Shown: positions 21,010 to 31,258, counted from the first letter of the stretch. The stretch is DNA of 64,000 nucleotides from Candidatus Propionivibrio dominans (GCA_016709335.1 JADJNC010000005.1:1-64000), one strand, 5' to 3'. Notes: a model not told the origin generated them from the sequence alone. Translations and numbers: made by a program.

Positions 21010-22557
21010 ATGAACCAGTTGGGAAACTTGGTCTTGCTGTTGTTTGCTGGCTTGCTGGCTGGCTGCAGCAACCTCCCCGCCCGGGGACGCCGCCCGGGTT
21101 TCGCGGGCCCCGCGGGCTACTACGACAGGCAGGATGCCGAACAGTTCGCCGCGGAACTGCGCCGGGAGGGCTACGACACGCTTGTGGGCGGCGTGTCCGC
21201 CTACTCCACCCTGGGCTACTTCGAGGACCCGGTACTGAGCAGCTTCTTGCGGCTGGGCACACCGGAAGTGGCGCGCACGGTGTTTCATGAACTGGCGCAC
21301 CAGCTCATATTCGTGCAGGGCGATTCCTTGTTCAACGAGTCCTTTGCCACGGCGGTGGAAAACGAAGGCATGCGACGCTGGCTGGCGATTCGCGCCACGC
21401 CTGAGCAGCGCGCCGCCTTCGAGGGGCAGTTGGAGCGCAAGGCGGCCTTCGCCGGCCTGATGCGCGATTACCGCAAGAAATTTCACGCACTCTATGGCAC
21501 CGCAGGCCCGAGCGATGATCAGCGTCGGGCCAAAGTTGCATTGCTCGACGCGCTGCGCCGCGACTACGGCGAACTGAAGACAGCATGGGGCGGCCACGCC
21601 GGCTATGACAAGTTCTTTGGCGAGGATCTGAACAACGCCAAACTCGTCTCGCTCTCGCTCTACAGTGAACTGGTGCCCGCCTTCGAGGCGCTGCTTCTGC
21701 TGGAGGATCGCGACCTGCCGCGCTTCTACTGGCGCGTTGCCACCCTCGCTGCGCTTGACAAGGAAGCCCGGCGCAGCGCGCTGGGCACGCTTCTTCCTGT
21801 GCGCGGCAATGTCCTGCAGGCCGGTCAGGGCAAGCCGGCGGGTGATGCCATGGCCATGAAATCCCTGGCGGCTTTCGGCACCATCATGGCAGCGGTCTGG
21901 GCGATGGGCGCACATGCGGCCGACTATCCCACCGAAAGCCGGTTCCGCCAGGCGCTGGCCGGGGTCGAAAGACTGGTTCGTGCGGAAGGCATGAGATTGG
22001 AAGTGCTCAATGCCCAAGACGAAGGCCTGACGCGTCCACTGCTTGCGGCGGGCTTCAACATCGATAGCAGCACCTGCATCGTGTTCTTCAATACGCGGCC
22101 GGAAGACGGCCTCACGCAGTTCTTCGCCAGCATCAGCGAGCGCGATCTGCCGCCACTGCTGCGCGCGATGTCCGTGCACGAGGTGACGCATTGTGTCGAG
22201 CAGCGCGAAGCCTATGTCCGCAGGCGTTTCGACAAGGTTCTGCCGGATACCTACCAGCGAGACGACATGACCATCGAAGGCTATGTGTCGGTGGTGAAAA
22301 GCGGTGCGGTAGAAACCTGGGGAGAGGCGCTGGCAGACATCAGTTCCCTGCTTTACCTGAAGAAGGCCGTGCCCGGCCAGTGGCAGGACCTGGCGCGCCG
22401 CATCAGCACCATGCGCCACGAGCTGGCCGGCAAGTGGCCGGCACATGACACCTCGGCATGGCTCGACCGCCTGATCGACGCGAATCCGGATATCGGCGAG
22501 GGAGTCAATCTGTTCGACGCAGCTTTTCACTACCGCAGGAAATTTCGGCCGAAGTAA
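21010..22557 (+). CDS. Fused protein: aminopeptidase-like metalloprotease plus second HExxH protein
   Basis: This 515-residue frame joins two recognisable units. Residues 1-280 begin with a lipoprotein signal (lipobox LLAGC) and match the zinc aminopeptidase family of PF10023 type, with VFHELAHQ (HExxH at 93-97), NESFATAVENEGMRRW and NNAKLVSLSLY. About 100 residues usually found between signal and core are missing. From Met281 or Met283 a second signal peptide starts (MKSLAAFGTIMAAVWAMGAH, cleavage after AHA) and leads into a different protein with HEVTHCVEQREAY (HExxH at 390-394). Two genes fused by loss of a stop or by a deletion is the best reading; an assembly deletion is possible. Both halves would act outside the cytosol. 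Confidence 0.75.
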   Translation: MNQLGNLVLLLFAGLLAGCSNLPARGRRPGFAGPAGYYDRQDAEQFAAELRREGYDTLVGGVSAYSTLGYFEDPVLSSFLRLGTPEVARTVFHELAHQLIFVQGDSLFNESFATAVENEGMRRWLAIRATPEQRAAFEGQLERKAAFAGLMRDYRKKFHALYGTAGPSDDQRRAKVALLDALRRDYGELKTAWGGHAGYDKFFGEDLNNAKLVSLSLYSELVPAFEALLLLEDRDLPRFYWRVATLAALDKEARRSALGTLLPVRGNVLQAGQGKPAGDAMAMKSLAAFGTIMAAVWAMGAHAADYPTESRFRQALAGVERLVRAEGMRLEVLNAQDEGLTRPLLAAGFNIDSSTCIVFFNTRPEDGLTQFFASISERDLPPLLRAMSVHEVTHCVEQREAYVRRRFDKVLPDTYQRDDMTIEGYVSVVKSGAVETWGEALADISSLLYLKKAVPGQWQDLARRISTMRHELAGKWPAHDTSAWLDRLIDANPDIGEGVNLFDAAFHYRRKFRPK

Positions 22558-22733
22558 GCGCCGCAGGCGGGAAACGGCCAGAACATCCGCCTCGGGCTCG
22601 ATTGGCGAGGTGGAACGATCAGCGTGGGCTACCGGTCGTACTTGCAGGCCACGGTGACCGCGCCGCTGCAACGAGCCGCATCGGTTCAATTCCTGCATCA
22701 TCCGTTTGCGCCGCAGGCTTGCCGCAGTGTCGC

Positions 22734-23081
22734 TCATGGCACGTCGTCGAACTTTTCCGGCGGTTTTCTTGATTGCTGCGCGCGTCCCAGCGTGCTTTCG
22801 ATCATTCGCGTCATTTTGTCTAGCGCGCCGTCAAGTGCCTGGCCCAGGTTTGCCGCCATATCGGTCACTGCCATGGGCTGTCGGCCTTCGAGGCGCGCCT
22901 CCAGCAGGCAGCGTTTGTCGTTTTGCCCGCTCTTGTCGGCGTTTTCGTCGCTCAGGTGTATTTCTACGCGGGTGATCTGTTCGCTGAAGCGACTCAGGGC
23001 GCTGCGCACTGTTTCACGAAACTGTCCAATCGTTGCTTCATGGACTTCGAAATTGTGGTCGATGTTGATCTGGATCTGCAT
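22734..23081 (-). CDS. HPF/RaiA-family ribosome-associated protein
   Basis: This 115-residue protein starts MQIQINIDHNFEVHEAT and has the beta-alpha layout of hibernation-promoting factor (VRSALSRFSEQITRVEIHLSDEN, then RCLLEARLEG and a helix ending TRMIESTLGR). HPF proteins bind the 30S subunit and silence or protect ribosomes in stress or starvation. It is of the short type, without a dimerisation tail. The surrounding stress genes fit this role. A half palindrome CGCACAG at 23120-23126 is upstream but its other arm is not conserved. Confidence 0.8.
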   Translation of the reverse strand: MQIQINIDHNFEVHEATIGQFRETVRSALSRFSEQITRVEIHLSDENADKSGQNDKRCLLEARLEGRQPMAVTDMAANLGQALDGALDKMTRMIESTLGRAQQSRKPPEKFDDVP

Positions 23082-23198
23082 GCTGTTCTCCTGTGGTGAT
23101 CGTGTCCTGCGCCGCAGTGCGCACAGCCTGCCGGGCCTCTGCCATCTGATCGAGCGGCACCTGGTGGAAAAAACTGCGCGAGCGCGAGCGGGCTGACA

Positions 23199-23588
23199 TT
23201 ACGACTTGAGGCTGGTACACACCTTCAACAGCAGTGCACGAACTTCCCTGGCAATCTCGGTCACTTCCGCTTTATCGACCAGCTTCAGTACCGCCTCGGG
23301 GTCCATGAATGCCACCGTTATGGTTCCGTCGGCTTCTTCGCGCACCACCACGTTACACGGCAGCAACAAGCCGATATCCGGGTCAGCCTCGATCGTGCGG
23401 TGGGCGAGCGGCGGGTTGCATGCGCCAAGGATGCGATACGGCCGATGCTCGATGTTGAGCTTGGCTTTCAGCGTCGCCTTGACATCGATGTCGCTAAGCA
23501 CGCCGAAGCCTTCCTTTTTAAGGGCCTCAGTGACTTTCGCGACGGCGGCATCGAACGGCATCTTTAGATGGGTGTTGAATCCGTACAT
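23199..23588 (-). CDS. DUF302 domain protein
   Basis: This 129-residue protein has the DUF302 order: an N-terminal [21 protein letters not shown], the central [29 protein letters not shown] with its conserved ACNP segment, and [10 protein letters not shown]. The fold is known but the activity is not; links to sulfur oxidation and thioredoxin-like systems have been proposed. A degenerate stress palindrome lies 60-75 bp upstream at 23650. It and the HPF gene point the same way, 117 bp apart. Confidence 0.85.
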   Translation of the reverse strand: MYGFNTHLKMPFDAAVAKVTEALKKEGFGVLSDIDVKATLKAKLNIEHRPYRILGACNPPLAHRTIEADPDIGLLLPCNVVVREEADGTITVAFMDPEAVLKLVDKAEVTEIAREVRALLLKVCTSLKS

Positions 23589-23649
23589 GACTTGAGTCCT
23601 TTCAAGTATTGCGCCACTATGCTTTTACAGGTCGACTTGTGCAGCGTCG

Positions 23650-23665
23650 GTGCGCTGGCGCGCAC
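23650..23665 (-). promoter_or_regulatory. Stress palindrome copy 5, degenerate, upstream of DUF302
   Basis: GTGCGC-TGGC-GCGCAC is a perfect 6-bp inverted repeat, but the spacing of the GTGCG/CGCAC cores is 6, not 4. It may be a variant of the stress palindrome or unrelated. No clear -10 box lies at the usual distance. The rest of 23589-24038 shows no gene. Confidence 0.3.
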
Positions 23666-24038
23666 AGTGCGCAGCGGTCCGCTGACGAAAGACGGGCGCT
23701 GGCGGCACGGGCGATAACGACCCAGAAACGATCTTCTGCTCCGCAAAGTGCCGGTCTTCCCTGCGCCGGTTACTGATCCGGCATCAGACATTCTGTGGCC
23801 CCGCAGCCGGGCCGTGTGTGCGGCAGCGAACGGACGCAGGCGCCCGTCCAGGCCTAACGTATGCTGATGAGCTGTCCTCCTGTCAAAGCCCCACTCCGGA
23901 CCTACGGCACCGACGCCCACTACACGGATCGGCGCGTCAGCGGGAAATGAGGAACGAGTGCCCGAGAGCGCCCCCAAGCGGAACGAACGCGCCGACCTGG
24001 CTATCCAAGCTTTCGTCCACACAACCCAAGGAACCACC

Positions 24039-24560
24039 ATGAACCTGCGCGCCTTCTCCCTGTCCCTGATCCTGGCTTTCGTCTTGTTAGCAGCGTTCGC
24101 GACCCTGAACTGGGCGGCAATGGCAGCACCCAGCACCTTGAGCCTCGGGTTGATCGATGTCAGCGCGCCGCTCGGCATGGTCATGCTGGTGTTCACGGCG
24201 GTCATCAGCGGCCTGTTCATCGTCTACATCGTGCTGCTGCAGGCCGGCGTCATCGTCGAAGCGCGGCGGTTGACGAAGGAGCTCAAGGCACAGCGCGAAC
24301 TTGCGGATACCGCAGAGGCCTCTCGCTTTACAGCGCTGCAGACCATGCTGGAAGGCCAACTGAGCAAGATTGAAGCGCAGGGTGCCGCAACCAACCGCGA
24401 GTTCGGAGCCCGGATTGAACAATCGGAACGGGGCATGCAGGACAAGTTGGCCGAAGCGACGGGTACACTGTCGGCCTATCTTGGCGAAATCGAGGACAAG
24501 CTCGATCGCGTGTTGGTCCCGGGGCACGCATTGGACACGGCGCCCCACGCAGCGCGCTGA
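24039..24560 (+). CDS. Two-helix membrane protein, LapA-like, with coiled-coil tail
   Basis: The start at 24039 has AAGGA upstream. The 173-residue product has two hydrophobic helices (about 5-27 and 47-72) separated by a short loop, then a charged helical tail (AQRELADTAEASRFTALQTM onward) likely to form a coiled coil in the cytosol. The layout resembles LapA/DUF1049 membrane proteins, which help organise lipopolysaccharide assembly. Similarity is by layout, so the assignment is loose. It stands alone upstream of the convergent P-type ATPase remnant. Confidence 0.55.
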   Translation: MNLRAFSLSLILAFVLLAAFATLNWAAMAAPSTLSLGLIDVSAPLGMVMLVFTAVISGLFIVYIVLLQAGVIVEARRLTKELKAQRELADTAEASRFTALQTMLEGQLSKIEAQGAATNREFGARIEQSERGMQDKLAEATGTLSAYLGEIEDKLDRVLVPGHALDTAPHAAR

Positions 24561-24644
24561 CCGGTTGCCGGGGAGCGCGCCATCGCAACGCCGTCACGGT
24601 CGCGCGAACCCACGCAACCCCTTCATCGCGAGCGCACTAACCCC

Positions 24645-27510
24645 TCATTGCGAGCGCCGGACCCAGCGTCGTCGCAGCAGCTTTCGCCCTTCGCTGAACC
24701 ACAGCACCCCACTGGCCATCGCCACACACACGCACCACTGGCCTGCCGAAAGTGGCACGGTGCCAAAGGCGAGGTTGAGGAAGGGCAGGTGCACGACGGC
24801 CACCTGCAGCAGAGCCGACAAGGCCACTGCGACCCACAGCCAGCGGTTCGAGAACGCCGCCCGGAACGCTGATGCGGATGCCGAGCGCGCGTTGAAGCAG
24901 TTGAACAACTGTGTCAGCACCAGCACCGTGAAGGCGGCGGTGCGCGCCAGTTCCAGGCTGTGCGGGCCGGCGCCCAGCCAGGCTTCCACCGGCTCGATCA
25001 GCCCGCCGGGCAGGAACAGGTCCAGCGTCAGCAGGGTCAGCGCCGCCATCACGACGCCGGCCTCAAACACACCCAGCCCCATGCGGGCATCGATGATGCG
25101 CCGGCTGCGCGGGCGCGGCTTGCGTGCCATGACGTCTTCCGCGATCGGGTCCACGCCCATGGCCAGCGCAGGCCCGGTGTCGGTGATCAGGTTGACCCAC
25201 AGGATTTGCGTGGCCAGCAGCGGCAGCACCACCGCGCCACCGGATCCGGTGGCCGTGGCCTTCAGGCCGATGACACCCGCGCCCACCACGCCGACGAACA
25301 CCGTCAACACCTCGCCCAGGTTCGACGACAGCAGGTAACGCAGGAACTTGCGGATGTTGTCGAGCACGCCACGCCCTTCGCGCACCGCCAGCACGATGGT
25401 GGCGAAGTGATCGTCGGCCAGGATCATGCGGGCCGCCTCCTTGCTCACCTCGGTGCCCGCCACGCCCATCGCCACGCCGATGTCGGCGGCCTTCAGCGCC
25501 GGGGCGTCGTTGACGCCGTCGCCCGTCATCGCCACCACGTTGCCGCCTTGCTGCAGCGCGCGCACGATAAGCAGCTTGTGCCGGGGCGCCACGCGGGCGA
25601 ACACCGAAGTCTGCCGCGCGGCGGCGGCGAAGGCAGCGTCGTCGAGCTTGTCGAGCTCGATCCCCGTGAGCGCCGACGTGCCAGCCTCGACGATGCCGAG
25701 ATCGGCCGCAATGCGCGCCGCCGTGCGCGGGTGGTCGCCGGTGATCATGATCACGCGGATGCCGGCCTCTCGGGCTTGGGCATGGCCACGGCCGCTTCTG
25801 CGCGCGGCGGATCGATGATGCCGACAGTGCCGAGGTACTCCAGATCCTGTTCGAGCGCAGCCGCCTCCACGGCATCGGTCGGGATCTGCGCGTCGGTGCC
25901 AGCGTGCGGCGCGCCACGGCCAGTGTGCGCAGCGCATCACCCGTCATCGCCGCCACGTCGGCCAGCACCTGCGCATGGAGGGTCGCATCGAGCACCACCG
26001 TGGCCTCGCCGCGGCGGACGTGGGTGCAATGCGCCAGCAGCACATCGGGTGCGCCCTTGGCAAAGAGCACATGTGCCTCGCCGTCGTCATGGTCCACCAC
26101 GAGCACCGACATCATTTTGCGCTGCGAGGTAAAGGGGATTTCGCCGATGCGCTCGAAGCGTTCCTTCGTCTCAGGCGCGGCCTCGCTTTTCTCCGGTTCG
26201 CCCAGCTTGCGTTCGGCCACCAGGAACGCGGCTTCCGTCGGGTCGCCCTGGATCGTCCATGCACCGGTGTCATCCTGCTGTAGCTGGGCATTGCCGGCCA
26301 GGGCTGCCGCCGCGCAGCACGGCCTGCAGCCCAGGTGCAGCGGGCCTTCGGCCAGTTCGGCACCGGCTGTCTCGCGCCCTCGGGGGCGTAAACCACGCGC
26401 CGGTGATGTCGCTGCGCCCCGAGACTGTCATCACCCGCTGCACGGTCATCCGCCGCGCGTCAGCGTGCCGGTTTTGTCCGATGCAATGACGGATGCGGAC
26501 CCGAGCGTCTCTACCGAGGCCAGCTTGACGATGGCGTGGTGGGCCATGCGGCGCACCCCACCGCCAGCACCACCGACAGGATCGCCGGCAGGCCTCGGGC
26601 ACGGCGGCTACGGCAAGCGACACGCCAGCAGCAGAACCGTGACGACATCGGCGGGCCTTGGATGTCCGAGATGAGCAGGATCACAGCCACTACCAGGCCG
26701 GCGATCACCAGAGCCGCGATGCCCAGCACCTTGCCCAGGTGCACAATCTCGACCTGCAGCGGCGTCGGTGCGTCGGGCGTCGTGTCCAGCAGCTTGGCAA
26801 TGCCGCCCATCTCGGTTTGCATGCCGGTGGCGGTGACGATGGCGTGCCTGCTGCCCTGCGCCACCGCCGTGCCTTTGAATACCATGTTCAACCGATCACC
26901 CAGTGCCGCAACTGCCCGCAGCGGCGCCGCATTCTTCAGCACCGCTTCGCTGTTTCAGCGCGGCGGCCTGTGCCAGGCGCGCATCGGCCCCTACGGCGTC
27001 GCCCTCGGCGAGCACCAGCACGTCGCCCCTGACGAGTTCGGCGCTGGCCACGCGTGCCACAGCACCGTCGCGCAGCACGGCCGACGTGGCGGTGGTCATC
27101 TTCGCCAGCGCCGCCACCGCCTGCGCCGCCTTGGCCTCCTGCAGCCAGCCCAGCACCGCATTCAGCACCACCACGCCGGCTATCACGATGGCATCCAGCG
27201 GCCAGCCGGCCACACCGGGCCTGCCCCGGCCTTCGAACCACCAGGCGGCCAAGGCCACTGCTGCTGCGGCACCGAGCAGGTACACCAGCGGGTCCTGCAA
27301 CTGCGCCAGCACCCGACGCCAGGCGGGCACGGGAGGCACCGCGCGCAACTCGTTGGGGCCATCGGCACTCAAGCGGTTGGCAGCCTCTTCGGTACCGAGG
27401 CCACGTTCCAGGTCGCTGCCCAGCGCCAGGGCCAGATCGGCGATGTCGATCAGCGACGGGTCGTCCGCGGGCGCGCTACGCCGTGCTGCGACAGGTTCTA
27501 CCTGGCGCAC
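24645..27510 (-). pseudogene. Cation-transporting P-type ATPase (PacL/Ca2+-ATPase type), multiply frameshifted
   Basis: Parts in order on the minus strand: N-terminal LERGLGTEEAANRLSADGPN, first helices, actuator segment (VLVLAEGDAVGADARL), then GTAVAQGSRHAIVTATGMQ, PAILSVVLAVG, a phosphorylation region visible only in a shifted frame, nucleotide-binding part (KMMSVLVVDHDDGEAHVLFA), and an intact last third with VIMITGDHPRTAA, MTGDGVNDAPALKAADIGVAMG and six helices. At least six frame changes are needed. Long open stretches with good conservation between breaks suggest recent decay or indel errors in the sequence. The 5' limit is approximate. A second, better preserved P-type ATPase lies at 57206. 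Confidence 0.8.
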
Positions 27511-27673
27511 TATGTGACCGGACACGCCGCGGCCTGCGTACGGTGGGCGGTACTGCCCCGGCAACGGTACCGTCCGGTATCGTGCCCGCTCGGACAGGGA
27601 TTTGTCATGTCCAGAGTTGAAATGGTCTTTTCCGGACGGGTTGCAACGCTGGTCCTGTCGGGCCTGATGCTGC

Positions 27674-28054
27674 CTAAGGCGATGATGGGTGCTCATGCCT
27701 GAGCTGAACTGGCATGACGATCAGCGACGGATTGTCGGCATGTTCGATCACAATCGCCCGCACCCAGCCTTTGCTGCGATGTTCCTCCATCATCTGCGGC
27801 AACTCGGCCTCGAGCCGGTCGGTGAGTTCCAGCACCGCAGCCATCTCGTCGTTCATCTCGCCGCGCGCCAGGGCCTCCAGCAGGCCCAGCGGCGGCAGCG
27901 CCATCTGGTTCTCTTGAGGAAATGCGGATGCATCAGGCGCGCCATTGGTCTTGGCTGCCTGACCGACTTCGCCACCGGCCCCGGTGGCCCGGCGCAGCCG
28001 CTCGTGCAGGGTCTCGTGTTCGCTTTTCAACGGTTGTGGGATGATGAACTTCAT
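27674..28054 (-). pseudogene. Hemerythrin-like cation-binding protein, corrupted
   Basis: The product begins MKFIIPQPLKSEHETLHERL and continues with MALPPLGLLEALARGEMNDE and LTDRLEAELPQMMEEH, typical of the HHE domain family that binds iron between helices. Two features break it. A short segment reads NGAPDASAFPQ, whereas the neighbouring frame gives MARLMHPHFLK, the expected metal-binding helix, so an insertion and a deletion nearly cancel. After MMEEH the sequence departs into an unrelated tail and the second half of the domain is absent. Its ATG overlaps the response regulator stop by four bases, so it belonged to the kinase-regulator operon. Confidence 0.65.
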
Positions 28055-28716
28055 GGGAATCCTCCCAGTGGGTCTGTCAATGCGGGATTGTCGAGCAAGT
28101 CGTGTTTCAGGCCGTAACGGATCAGATCCGCGACGCTGGACATTTCCATTTTCTGTAGAACGCGCGCCTTGTAGGTGCTCACCGTCTTTGCGCTCAGATT
28201 GAGCTGCGCAATTTCGCTGATCCCGCGGCCGGCGGTCAGCTTGCGGAGAATCATGTATTCTCGATCCGACAGCGCGGCATGCAGTGGCTGGTCGTCGCGC
28301 TGGATCAGGCTGAAGGCGAGGTCGGATGCAAGGTCGGGAATAATGAAGCGGCCGCCTGCCGCGACTTCGCGGATTGCATTCAACAACTGTCTCGGATGCA
28401 CTGTCCTTGCACAAATACCCGGCGGCGCCGCGCGAATGCTGCGGACCGCATATTCGCTTTCCTTGTGCATGCTGAGAACCAGGATCGGCAGTCGCGGCTT
28501 CTCCGCCTTGATCTGCTTGATGAGTTCGACGCCGCTTCTGCCAGGCATCGACATATCGAGCAAAAGCAGATCCCAGTCGCCGCCGCGCACTTGATCGATG
28601 GTTTGAAAGCCGTCACTGGCCTCGCCGGCGACGACCATGTCGCCCGCAGTGGCGAGGATCTGCTTCAGCCCATCGCGCATCAGCGTATGGTCATCGGCGA
28701 TGAGGATGCGAATCAT
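28051..28716 (-). CDS. LuxR/NarL-type response regulator
   Basis: This 221-residue protein has a receiver domain (D9-D10 acidic pair, phospho-acceptor D54 in LLLLDMSMPG) and a C-terminal LuxR-type helix-turn-helix (LSDREYMILRKLTAGRGISE, KTVSTYKARVLQKM). Between them the frame reads RAAPPGICARTVHPRQ where the alternative frame gives GAAGYLCKDSASE, the normal receiver end with its conserved Lys. Two compensating indels are the simplest explanation, so the protein as read lacks the Lys. It overlaps the sensor kinase region and the hemerythrin-like gene, forming a three-gene operon. Targets are unknown. Confidence 0.85.
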   Translation of the reverse strand: MIRILIADDHTLMRDGLKQILATAGDMVVAGEASDGFQTIDQVRGGDWDLLLLDMSMPGRSGVELIKQIKAEKPRLPILVLSMHKESEYAVRSIRAAPPGICARTVHPRQLLNAIREVAAGGRFIIPDLASDLAFSLIQRDDQPLHAALSDREYMILRKLTAGRGISEIAQLNLSAKTVSTYKARVLQKMEMSSVADLIRYGLKHDLLDNPALTDPLGGFP

Positions 28717-28743
28717 GGGTTGGCCGCGCGGCTTTGGGAATGC

Positions 28744-29841
28744 TTACCTCGATGTGCGTACCTCGCCCGTTTGCGCTGTCAATGGCAATTCGCCCGCCCA
28801 GCATATCCACCGCTCCCGCATGCCCAGCATGCCAAAGGTCTTTTCTTCACCGGCCAACTCGGCGGACATGCCGCAGCCGTCGTCGGCAATCGTCAGCAAC
28901 AGGTCGTCGCCGCGATCCTGCAAGGCAACCATGGCATGGGATGCCCGAGCGTGTCGCGCGATGTTCGTCAGGGATTCCTGGACGATGCGGAAGATCGAGG
29001 TCGACAACAGCTTGTCCAGTCCGTAATCCTCGCTGTCCAGCAACAGATCGCAGGGAACACCGAACTGCCGGGTGAAGTTCTTCGCATGGCTTGAGATGGC
29101 GGCTTCAAAGCCCAGATCGTCGAGCATTCCGGGGCGCAACTCCTCGCAAATCAGACGCGTTGCATCCACCGTACTGTTGATCACCTGGTCGATGGCGTGC
29201 AGCCGTGCCGCAATGGCTGGATCCGTCGTGGCGAGGCAAGTCGCCAGTGCGTTGAATTCCATGCGCAAGGCCGTCAGGTTCTGGCCCAGTTCATCGTGCA
29301 GCTCACGGGCAAAATGCGCCCTGTCGTCCTCGCGCGCCCGCTGCAGAAAAATCGTAAGCTGGTGCAGATGCGCCTTGCTCTCGGTCAGGTCTCGTTCCGC
29401 GTGCTTGCGCTTGGTGATGTCCCTGATATTGCACTGGATTACCCGGATGCCTTCACAGTCGTAGGTATTGCTGACGAATTCAACCGCGATCAGCGCTCCT
29501 GCCTTTGTTCGCAGCGGAAGATCTTCATAGCTGACGTAACCCGTCGATTGCAGCCTGGCGAACATTTCCTTGCTCTGCGCAATATCTGCAAACGGACCCA
29601 CTTCCCAAATCTTCTTGCCCAAAAACTCGGCATGCGAATACCCAAGCATGTCAATCAGGTAGGGATTGACATCTTCGATCTGGGCAGTATCGGCGTTGAG
29701 CAGCAGGATCCCGTCCTGCGCGGTTTCAAACAGGCGTCGATAGCGGCTTTCCGATACCCGCAAGGCTCTGAGCGCATCGAGCGGCGGAAACAGCGTCGAT
29801 TTGTGGCGGCGGATTTTGCATGGGGGATACCTTTCAGGCAC
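28744..29841 (-). CDS. PAS-domain sensor histidine kinase (HisKA_3 type)
   Basis: The 365-residue kinase has a PAS domain (about 32-145, ILLLNADTAQIEDVNPYLID), the HisKA_3 phosphorylation box with His182 in ARELHDELGQNLTALRMEF, and an ATP-binding domain with DDGCGMSAE and GMLGMRER. No membrane helix is seen, so sensing is cytosolic, through the PAS domain. The end as read, RWICWAGELPLTAQ, is off-frame: the other frame gives VDMLGGRIAIDSANGRGTHI, the normal ending, so one indel truncates the kinase. In the corrected frame it would overlap the response regulator start. It pairs with the regulator at 28051. Confidence 0.85.
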   Translation of the reverse strand: MPERYPPCKIRRHKSTLFPPLDALRALRVSESRYRRLFETAQDGILLLNADTAQIEDVNPYLIDMLGYSHAEFLGKKIWEVGPFADIAQSKEMFARLQSTGYVSYEDLPLRTKAGALIAVEFVSNTYDCEGIRVIQCNIRDITKRKHAERDLTESKAHLHQLTIFLQRAREDDRAHFARELHDELGQNLTALRMEFNALATCLATTDPAIAARLHAIDQVINSTVDATRLICEELRPGMLDDLGFEAAISSHAKNFTRQFGVPCDLLLDSEDYGLDKLLSTSIFRIVQESLTNIARHARASHAMVALQDRGDDLLLTIADDGCGMSAELAGEEKTFGMLGMRERWICWAGELPLTAQTGEVRTSR

Positions 29842-30004
29842 GCATCAACCTGACCATTACAGCGCGAAGCGCCGCAAGAATTCGACGCGTGCCAGTGGCG
29901 GATCCTTGTGGGATTTCGATGCAACGCCTTCTCGCGAACCGGTTGGATACGCAGAAGGAAACGCTGCACCTGCCGCTCAGGCGAGGCGCAGCGGCCTTCA
30001 AGCA

Positions 30005-30220
30005 TTACTTGTTGACTTCGTGACCGATGACGCCGCCGACAACTGCACCGGCGGCCGTTCCGACACCGCTACCGCCTGTAAGAACAGCACCGCCGACGGC
30101 GCCGACTCCAGCGCCGATGGCGGTGTTCTTATCTTGCGTGGACATGCCCGAACACGCAACCAAACCGAGCATCATGGCTGCCGCAACTGCGTTGAACGCG
30201 AATCTTTGTATCGTCTTCAT
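30005..30220 (-). CDS. Glycine-zipper lipoprotein, OsmB-like
   Basis: The 71-residue product starts at 30220 after AGGTAAT. It has a lipoprotein signal (LGLVAC) and a glycine zipper (AIGAGVGAVGGAVLTGGSGV, then GAVVGGVIGHE) made of two short membrane-spanning GxxxG helices. OsmB-like proteins are outer-membrane lipoproteins induced by osmotic or envelope stress. The palindrome variant at 30306-30323 is oriented toward this gene, 85 bp upstream. Confidence 0.88.
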   Translation of the reverse strand: MKTIQRFAFNAVAAAMMLGLVACSGMSTQDKNTAIGAGVGAVGGAVLTGGSGVGTAAGAVVGGVIGHEVNK

Positions 30221-30305
30221 GGGATTACCTCTTTTGTGAAAGTTCAGGTCTCGGCACGTGATGTCAGATCGAGTGCCACGCCTCCCGGGGGCTGCGCCTC
30301 GCCGT

Positions 30306-30323
30306 CTGTTCGCTGACGAACAC
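30306..30323 (-). promoter_or_regulatory. Stress palindrome copy 6 (TGTTC variant), toward the OsmB-like gene
   Basis: CTGTTCG-CTGA-CGAACAC keeps the size and spacing of the family but with a TTC/GAA core. On the minus strand the downstream half ends CGAACAGAC, as in other copies. I find no clear -10 box at the usual distance. The stretch 30221-30600 otherwise holds only the damaged 5' part of the next gene. Confidence 0.55.
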
Positions 30324-30369
30324 AAGGGGCATTCACTAATAAACTCTTCATCCATGTTCGCTCGGCAAC

Positions 30370-31128
30370 ATGGCGCCGGGAAAATATCGACTGTTGAATG
30401 TCGCGCGGGTCTTTCCGTCAGCGCCGGCGACAGGGGTAGTGAAAGGCAAAACGCACCCTTCCCACCTACATGGGCGGCGGGGGCCGGCCTGGATGAAGGA
30501 TCGGGGGGGCCTACGAGGGGGCGGGGGCTTCGCGAAGAGATGCCGCCACTGGGCACGACGCCGGGCGTTCGGCGTGATTTCGGGCCACTGGGAAGAGCGC
30601 GACTTCGCGGTGATGGCCAGCCCGAATCCATCGATGATCTACGATTACTCGGGTTTCCCGGAGCACACCTATCGCATCAAGTACGCCGCGCCGGGATCGC
30701 CGCAAACTGCTGAGCGGGTGCGCGTGCTGATCGAAGGCGCCGGCTTTCCCACGCACCTGGACGAACAGCGCGGATTCGACCATGGCACCTTCGCTCCGCT
30801 GGCAGTGATCTACCCCAACGCCGATGTTCCCGTACTGCAACTTTCCCTGAAGCGCGGTTACGATCCCGGTGACCACATCGCGGTCGGGCGCGCCCTGGCG
30901 CCATTGCGGGATGAAGGCGTGTTGATCGTCGGCAGCGGTCTGAGCTATCACAACCTGCGCGAATTCGGACCAGGGGCGAAGGCGGCGTCGACAGCATTCG
31001 ATCAATGGCTACAGGCGACCTTGGTGACAGCCAGTCCGGCTGATCGCATCACCAGGTTGATTGAATGGGAAGCGGCACCCGCGGCAAGAAAGGCGCATCC
31101 GCAGGAGGATCATCTGTTGCCGCTCTGA
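30370..31128 (+). pseudogene. Extradiol ring-cleavage dioxygenase (DODA/LigB type), damaged at both ends
   Basis: From residue 75 the protein reads cleanly: SGHWEERDFAVMASPNPSMI, GFPEHTYRIKYAAPGS, DEQRGFDHGTFAPL and GVLIVGSGLSYHNLREF, the pattern of class III dioxygenases related to 4,5-DOPA dioxygenase. The expected start (an ISHGGPG-like metal-binding motif) is missing in this frame. Fragments such as GLDEGSG and LREEMPPL appear in a neighbouring frame at 30480-30550, amid runs of G. The usual C-terminus also breaks after EDHLLPL. Indels in G-rich runs are likely. If repaired, it would be a non-haem iron dioxygenase of unknown substrate. Confidence 0.7.
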
Positions 31129-31258
31129 CGAACACAGGCGGCAGGGCGCGCGCGCGGTTCGATTCCGGCGGCGTTGCTGTGCGAGCTCATGTTCGCGGGC
31201 GCGGAGCCTGCGATCCCGGATTCGTTGTTGCGGTCGGCGCTGCGCGGCGGCTTTGGTT

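Noticed and set aside
23109..23126. Stress palindrome upstream of the HPF gene
   Set aside because: Only one half (CGCACAG) fits; the other arm does not match and no -10 box lies at the usual distance.
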